NCBI RefSeq assembly: GCF_964275005.1
Contig: NC_092698.1
Location: forward strand, 32,109,162-32,173,161
Direction: 5' to 3'
DNA: 64,000 nucleotides
From: Diadema setosum
Taxonomy: Eukaryota; Echinodermata; Echinoidea; Diadematoida; Diadematidae
Shown: piece after piece, positions 58,699 to 64,000 of the stretch
Numbering within the stretch: position 1 is the stretch's first letter
Layout of the letters: the number at the start of each line of letters is the position of its first letter
Translations under genes and position numbers: made by a program
The notes under the pieces: model-generated
Database searches by the model: none
What the model was told of the DNA's origin: nothing
What the model saw: only the letters and a program-made list of their open reading frames with translations

Positions 58699-59406
58699 TC
58701 TCCCTGGTCTGTTACTGGTAGTGTTAAAAGACCCATGTCGCCATGTGGTGGATCCTGTCAAGTTCTATGTAGGTTTTGCCGGTAATAGCCTATTAAATAA
58801 TAGGCTGCATTTATCTAACTAACTTTAGAGAGAGAATCATGTTTTAAAACGCGTTTGGAATGGTATTTGTGAACATGGTTTGAAACACGATTTTTGGGAT
58901 GCAGCGTTTATTTAATCATACAATTGCGATTCAAGTGTTGTCACTGCACAGCTGCTTTGCACCATTCGACCCGGGAAGTAAAGGTCAACTGCATATCGCC
59001 AAACATGCCTCATCATTCACACACTGAATAATGGGTATATAGAAACCACAACTGGAAACAGCTGGGAGTTGACCTTGAGATATAAACGTGTGTCAAAATG
59101 GCATTGTGTTTATCTACCCGCAGAAAAACGTGGCGATCGTGGTCTCTAACGCATTTTAAAACGCCCTTTGAATGCTGTTTCAAATCAGCATTTCTAAGCA
59201 TGTTTGAAAACACGGTTGGGTTTATCTTCCCCCCAAAATTCCTCAAATGGGTAAAGGATCGTGATTCTGCCTCAGAAAATTTTACGATAATATATAAATG
59301 CACCTGTAGAAAGGACTGACAGTTTCACAGTTCACAGAGCATTCAAATTTCAAATCAAGTTTTCATGATGTGGAGACTGTATCATATACATTATGACATA
59401 GAGGAC
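58699..59406. other. Non-coding; paired TTTAAAACGC phrases
   Basis: GTTTTAAAACGCGTTTGGAAT near 58842 and ATTTTAAAACGCCCTTTGAA near 59153, each followed by CATGTTTGAAA/CATGGTTTGAAA-like text, indicate a diverged duplicated repeat. No gene recognised. Confidence 0.4.
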
Positions 59407-59600
59407 TACTGTAAAACAAGGAATGTTCATGTGCATTTTAATTTTGCGAGAGCGAAGATTCGCGAAATTAAAATGCAAGTGAAACTGCACTATACGCATT
59501 GAATGCTAGAGGCAACTCGCGAAAATTTCATGCCACGAAAAAGGTCGTCGGCTCCAAGTCGCAAAAATTTCATACCGCGAAAATATCGTGTTTTACAGTA
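59407..59600. mobile_element. TACTGTA-type MITE, short subfamily
   Basis: 194 bp with ends TACTGTAAAACA and TGTTTTACAGTA and several TTCGCGAAAT motifs. A diverged relative in inverse orientation is at about 9764-9835. Confidence 0.8.
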
Positions 59601-59837
59601 TTACAGTTTGTTTACACCGTAGAGGGTCTACTTCCTCTTCTTGCATTTATATATGTACACACATTATTGGTAATGGGATATTGAACAGATTCTTCCTCTT
59701 AGTGGTTAGAAACAGATTTTCATATCAATTCAACATTTTAGTCAGGTTATGAATGGTTGAGTGAAAGATGTTTCTAAATTAAAGAAAAAGATTGTCGTAT
59801 GGAGTCTGTTTTAGCCTTGTTGGATGTATCTTGTTTG

Positions 59838-61245
59838 CAACAAATTGCCCTACATCGACGTAAATAAGCACTGAATTGATCAGTGTTTTTTTTTTTTTTT
59901 TTTTTTTTTTAGTAGTAGCCATGATAAAAAATCATGGGCGTACATACTCGAGCAGGATTCGAACCTACGACCTCCTGATCACCGGACAGGCGTCATCTCC
60001 ACTAGACCACCGAGCTTTCGCCTGACAGCAAGTGTTGGTTCTAATCCTTATAGCATGCAGCGGGTACTGCTTTGTTATTCAAATTTATGAAATTCTTCCG
60101 TCGAGATGTTTTTCATTGCAACTGATTGACAAATTGCCCTACATCGACGTAAATAAGCACTGAATTGATCAGTGTTTTTTTTTTTTTTTTTTTTTTAGTA
60201 GTAGCCATGATAAAAAATCATGGGCGTACATACTCGAGCAGGATTCGAACCTACGACCTCCTGATCACCGGACAGGCGTCATCTCCACTAGACCACCGAG
60301 CTTTCGTCCGACAGCAAGTGTTGGTTCTAATCCTTATAGCATGCAGCGGGTACTGCTTTGTTATTCAAATTTATGAAATTCTTCCGTCGAGATGTTTTTC
60401 ATTGCAACTGATTGACAAATTGCCCTACATCGACGTAAATAAGCACTGAATTGATCAGTGTTTTTTTTTTGTTTTTTTTGTTTTTTTTTTTTCTTTAGTA
60501 GTAGCCATGATAAAAAATCATGGGCGTACATACTCGAGCAGGATTCAAACCTACGACCTCCTGATCACCGGACAGGCGTCATCTCCACTAGACCACCGAG
60601 CATTCGCCCGACAGCAAGTGTTGGTTCTAATCCTTATAGCATGCAGCGGGTACTGCTTTGTTGTTCAAATTTATGAAATTCTTCCGTCGAGATGTTTTTC
60701 ATTGCAACTGATTGACAAATTGCCCTACATCGACGTAAATAAGCACTGAATTGATCAGTGTTTTTTTTTTTTTTTTTTTTTTAGTAGTAGCCATGATAAA
60801 AAATCATGGGCGTACATACTCGAGCAGGATTCGAACCTACGACCTCCTGATCACCGGACAGGCGTCATCTCCACTAGACCACCGAGCATTCGCCCGACAG
60901 CAAGTGTTGGTTCTAATCCTTATAGCATGCAGCGGGTACTGCTTTGTTGTTCAAATTTATGAAATTCTTCCGTCGAGATGTTTTTCATTGCAACTGATTG
61001 ACAAATTGCCCTACATCAACGTAAATAAGCACTGAATTGATCAGTGTTTTTTTTTTTTTTTTTTTTTTTTTAGTAGTAGCCATGATAAAAAATCATGGGC
61101 GTACATACTCGAGCAGGATTCGAACCTACGACCTCCTGATCACCGGACAGGCGTCATCTCCACTAGACCACCGAGCTTTCGCCCGACAGCAAGTGTTGGT
61201 TCTAATCCTTATAGCATGCAGCGGGTACTGCTTTGTTATTCAAAT
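59838..61245 (-). repeat. Five-unit tandem array of a tRNA-derived SINE
   Basis: Units of 286-300 bp repeat head to tail. On the minus strand each has a 72-nt tRNA-like head: box A TGGTCTAGTGG, box B GGTTCGAATCC, a cloverleaf with a CCTG/CAGG anticodon stem and a GGT anticodon position. Then come TGTACGCCCATGATTTTTTA, TCATGGCTACTACT and a long A run. Heads lie at 59945-60016, 60231-60302, 60531-60602, 60817-60888 and 61106-61177. A C in place of the universal U33 and a mismatch at acceptor position 1/72 argue for a SINE rather than working tRNA genes. The whole array is bounded by the 13-bp direct repeat TGTATCTTGTTTG (59825-59837 and 61246-61258). Open frames across it are artefacts. Confidence 0.88.
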
Positions 61246-61258
61246 TGTATCTTGTTTG

Positions 61259-61673
61259 TTTTACATTTCACATTTTCTTTTGCTTTATATTTGTCTCTTG
61301 CACGGACCCATCAGTTGTCCAGTAGTTTAATTTAACCAGTTTCCTCCTCAACCAACAAATTACAACATGAACATATCACACACATTATTGGTTTAACTGT
61401 GCATTGTTACACTACCTCAAAGACAGGTTACTAATTAATGCTGTTTTGGGGGTTGGCAATATTCTATGACCCAGAAAAAGATTCCCGAAACAATAGCAAA
61501 ATGTTCAATGTTCAACTAAATCCACAAAATATGAAATTGGATTATATTACTTGTACATGTACTAGTTTGCGTACATGATGTAGGCAAACTACATACATGT
61601 ATACATGTGCAATATAATGTACAACTTTATGCATGTGCATGTACATTGTACACTGTATATTAGTGTAGAACCT
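61259..61673. other. Non-coding, nothing recognised
   Basis: AT-rich with TACATGTAC-type short palindromes near 61553-61565 and 61594-61635. Confidence 0.45.
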
Positions 61674-61811
61674 GGGGAGCATTTCGTGAAGCGTTTTGGT
61701 CGGATATTTTTCTGATAAACTGTTACAAGCTACAGAAATCCTTGCATCTGATTGGCTGAGTGCAAATATGTCCGACAACTTTGTCGGACTAAATGCTTCA
61801 TAAATGCCCCC
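61674..61811. mobile_element. Small GGGGCATTT-type foldback element
   Basis: The left end GGGGAGCATTTCGTGAAGCG, followed by GGTCGGATA, and the right end TTGTCGGACTAAATGCTTCA, followed by TAAATGCCCC, are imperfect inverted repeats of about 35 bp around a short core containing CATCTGATTGGCTGAG. This is MITE-like in size and shape. Confidence 0.65.
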
Positions 61812-62567
61812 TGTAGAAGGATAAATATTCAACTTCATGCCCTGGCCTCCGCACCAAAACCTACCTTGACAATTATGTCTTCACATCAATGGCATAGTCT
61901 AGATTATGAAGCTCCCTGCCATTTATCCAGTTTTTAGACACATTCAAACATTTATTCAGTTAGAAATTATGTAGATTAACCCCCTAATTACTGTATGCAC
62001 ACTTAACTTCTTTTAGGTGTATGTTTAGTAGCCTGTAGGCTTTTAGTGGTCGTGTCAAAATTTAATCAACTCTTAGTGGAAGAAGATCCCTATGATGGAT
62101 GTGTGGGTTTGTAGCACCTTTGCCATTTTATCTGAGGGAAACAGACATTTGTTCTACATGCAATTTTGTCCTTGGTGACGGGTTCTGGGAATGATCAGCT
62201 GTTTGGCATGCTGTGATGAGCCTGATGTGTTATCAGGTGTGACAATCGGTGAAATGTCCTTTCTGTAGGTAGGCCTATGCATATCAGTGTTTTGTCGTCC
62301 GCATTAGTGGAGCAGGAGTGTGACAGTATGGCACAGTTGATGGGGTGTGATAAAGGCCTATACAGGGATTGTATGGTAGTTGAGCTCTCGGTGGCCTTCG
62401 CTCGTCAAAGGTGGATCATGTCAGACTGCAGATATCGTGGTAACGAACAAAACGGATTCAAATATTTGTTGGTTCTGTGCCACAAGTAGTATCAATAATA
62501 CTGGATTACCGGTATGTGTCTAACATCAACTGCATGACAAGAGAACACTCCTACTTCCATGCCTTAA
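61812..62567. other. Non-coding, nothing recognised
   Basis: The 70-codon frame at 62277-62489 has no family signature that I recognise and no splice context that stands out. No repeat match. Confidence 0.4.
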
Positions 62568-63443
62568 AGGGAAGATAAACCCCAAGAGCAATGTGGATTG
62601 AGTGAAAGCAGTAACATTAGTAGAACACATCAGTGAAAGTTTGAAGAAAATCGGACAATCGATGCAAAAGTTATGAATTTTTAAAGTTTTGGTGTTGGAA
62701 CCGCTGGACGAGGAGACTACTAGAGATTATGACGTATGAGTGGACAACAATACCAAGAAAATATAAAGAAAATTCTACAAAAATCCATTTTTCATGAAAA
62801 TTACAAATTCCATCAACTTGATATTGACCGATTCGGGTTCGTTGAGGGCAGCAGACATTTTACGGCACAGGGCGCAGCCATAGTGGGTGTATCGGCCGAC
62901 CCCCCCTGCTCTCCCCCACCCCCGGGCAACATGTTTACACGCACTTGTAACAAAGGTTCGCGCACTAGCAAGCATTCGCGCACCCAGTACGAGACGCCTA
63001 TTGGCTAAAGCAGTTTTTCATTCTGCGCGCGTGCTAATGTAGGGAGAGGGGTGGGGGAGTGCGGAGGGGGGGTTGGCTGATACACCCACTATGGCTGCGC
63101 CCATGCCAAAAATACACATAGCGCGTCACAGAATCGGTCAATTGACATATGTTAGGGGTAGCAATTATTCCCCCTGCTTTCGGAAAGAGGTTGGTCCATT
63201 GCTCTTTCATAATTCTAGAAAAGTGAATTTTTGTTGAATTTCCTTTATATTTTCTTTGTATTGTTGTCCACTCATACGTCATATCCTCTAGTAGTCTCCT
63301 CATCCAGTGGTTTCTACACCAAAACTTTAAAAATTCATAACTTTTGCATCGATTGTCCAATTTTCCTCAAACTTTCACTGATGTGTTCTACTAATGTTGC
63401 TGCTTTCACTCAATCCACATTGCTTTTTGGGTTTACCTTCCCT
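62568..63443. mobile_element. 876-bp TTAA foldback MITE, best preserved copy of its family
   Basis: Ends AGGGAAGATAAACCC and GGGTTTACCTTCCCT are flanked by TTAA at 62564-62567 and 63444-63447. The arms pair for about 250 bp, for example CAATGTGGATTGAGTGAAAG near 62590 against CTTTCACTCAATCCACATTG near 63402. The pairing extends to TTGATATTGACCGATTC against GAATCGGTCAATTGACA. A second inverted-repeat element occupies the loop at 62870-63102. Relatives are at 6121-6860, 12051-12801 and 48574-49082. Confidence 0.85.
62870..63102. mobile_element. 233-bp inverted-repeat element nested in the TTAA MITE
   Basis: Ends GGGCGCAGCCATAGTGGGTG and CACCCACTATGGCTGCGCCC are perfect over 20 bp and continue imperfectly for about 50 bp through C-rich and G-rich tracts. 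The core holds TTCGCGCACTAGCAAGCATT. No flanking duplication is clear. Confidence 0.8.
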
Positions 63444-63447
63444 TTAA

Positions 63448-64000
63448 TGATTTCTTTGAAAAGTAAGTGGATAAATACTCCACTTTAAACAAAATATTAA
63501 TAAAGAAATGAAAGATTTATTGATGATCCCTAAATGATATTATGCACCACTAAACATACATTACAGTTTGTGTATTCTGTCCCATGGTAAGCAAGCATGT
63601 TACAGGTAGATTATGGTGACATTTTAGGGGGATCATTTCAGCATAATTTATGAGAATCACTTTGCATACGAGTATGACAAGATGACTCATTTACTCATGT
63701 CAGTGGATTGCTAAATCACTTCATGCCTACATGTATCTATTTGCTTGTAACTACTAGTGATGTTTGCTTGATGTGAAACGGTGGACATTCCACTTCAATG
63801 TGGGCGCAGATCACATATTTAGTGAAAATTGCTGTCTTTATCACTTCCCTTGTGATAAGATTTGTAAATTGTTCTTTCTGAGCTGAAACATGGCTTGACA
63901 TAATTTTCAAAACCGAAAAGTTCTTGCACACAATATAAAGTGATATTCTTATGATGATTTGAAATAAACAGCAAAATGAAATATATAAAAGGATTCCAGA
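63448..64000. other. Window end, nothing recognised
   Basis: AT-rich non-coding DNA. No exon that could follow the candidate 5' exon at 58.2 kb was found. Confidence 0.4.

Noticed and set aside
59945-61177. Five tRNA genes in tandem
   Set aside because: The tRNA-like heads lack U33, have acceptor mismatches and continue into a tail with a long A run, so a SINE is the better reading.

Overview
The window looks like nuclear DNA of an invertebrate deuterostome, most likely an echinoderm such as a sea urchin. The evidence is split genes with GT-AG introns, AT-rich intergenic DNA full of microsatellites, CR1/L2-like LINE debris, and very many small inverted-repeat DNA transposons, several with TTAA target sites. 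The lineage call is inference from repeat style and protein similarity; no species marker is present.

Two real protein genes can be supported. (1) Mitochondrial NADP-dependent isocitrate dehydrogenase (IDH2 type) lies on the minus strand. Its ten coding exons between 32272 and 11786 sum to exactly 449 codons including the stop (448 aa; human IDH2 is 452 aa). (2) Mitochondrial NAD(P) transhydrogenase (NNT) lies on the plus strand at 40410-43598. Its 1062-aa coding region is one uninterrupted exon, preceded by a 3' splice acceptor that implies an intron in the 5' UTR. The genes are head to head, with start codons about 8.1 kb apart. Both enzymes supply mitochondrial NADPH, so the pairing may be more than chance.

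Layout. 1-11.7 kb: LINE fragments, a 0.7-kb element built from alternating inverted 20-bp motifs, a 1.2-kb foldback element, a piggyBac-like TTAA element inserted in a CR1/L2-like LINE, and the probable IDH2 3' UTR. 11.7-32.3 kb: the IDH2 gene, whose introns hold nested MITEs, a seven-copy ~160-bp minisatellite element, a 1.27-kb foldback element, and two near-identical 555-bp TTAA elements on either side of exon 2. 32.3-40.4 kb: intergenic DNA with the IDH2 promoter region, a LINE 3' end, and two copies of one MITE family in opposite orientation. 40.4-45 kb: NNT. 45-64 kb: no recognised protein gene. This part has a 3.9-kb hAT-like element containing a second hAT-like element with a perfect 8-bp duplication, a near-perfect 290-bp hairpin, TTCCGAA-type arrays, a CpG-rich candidate first exon near 58.2 kb, a five-unit concatemer of a tRNA-derived SINE, and another nested TTAA element.

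I saw no retrovirus, LTR element, Polinton or toxin gene. The most interesting points are the single-exon NNT beside IDH2, the SINE concatemer flanked by a 13-bp direct repeat, and the two hairpin-rich elements at 2.5-3.2 kb and 55.07-55.36 kb. None of these is shown to be a new biological system.
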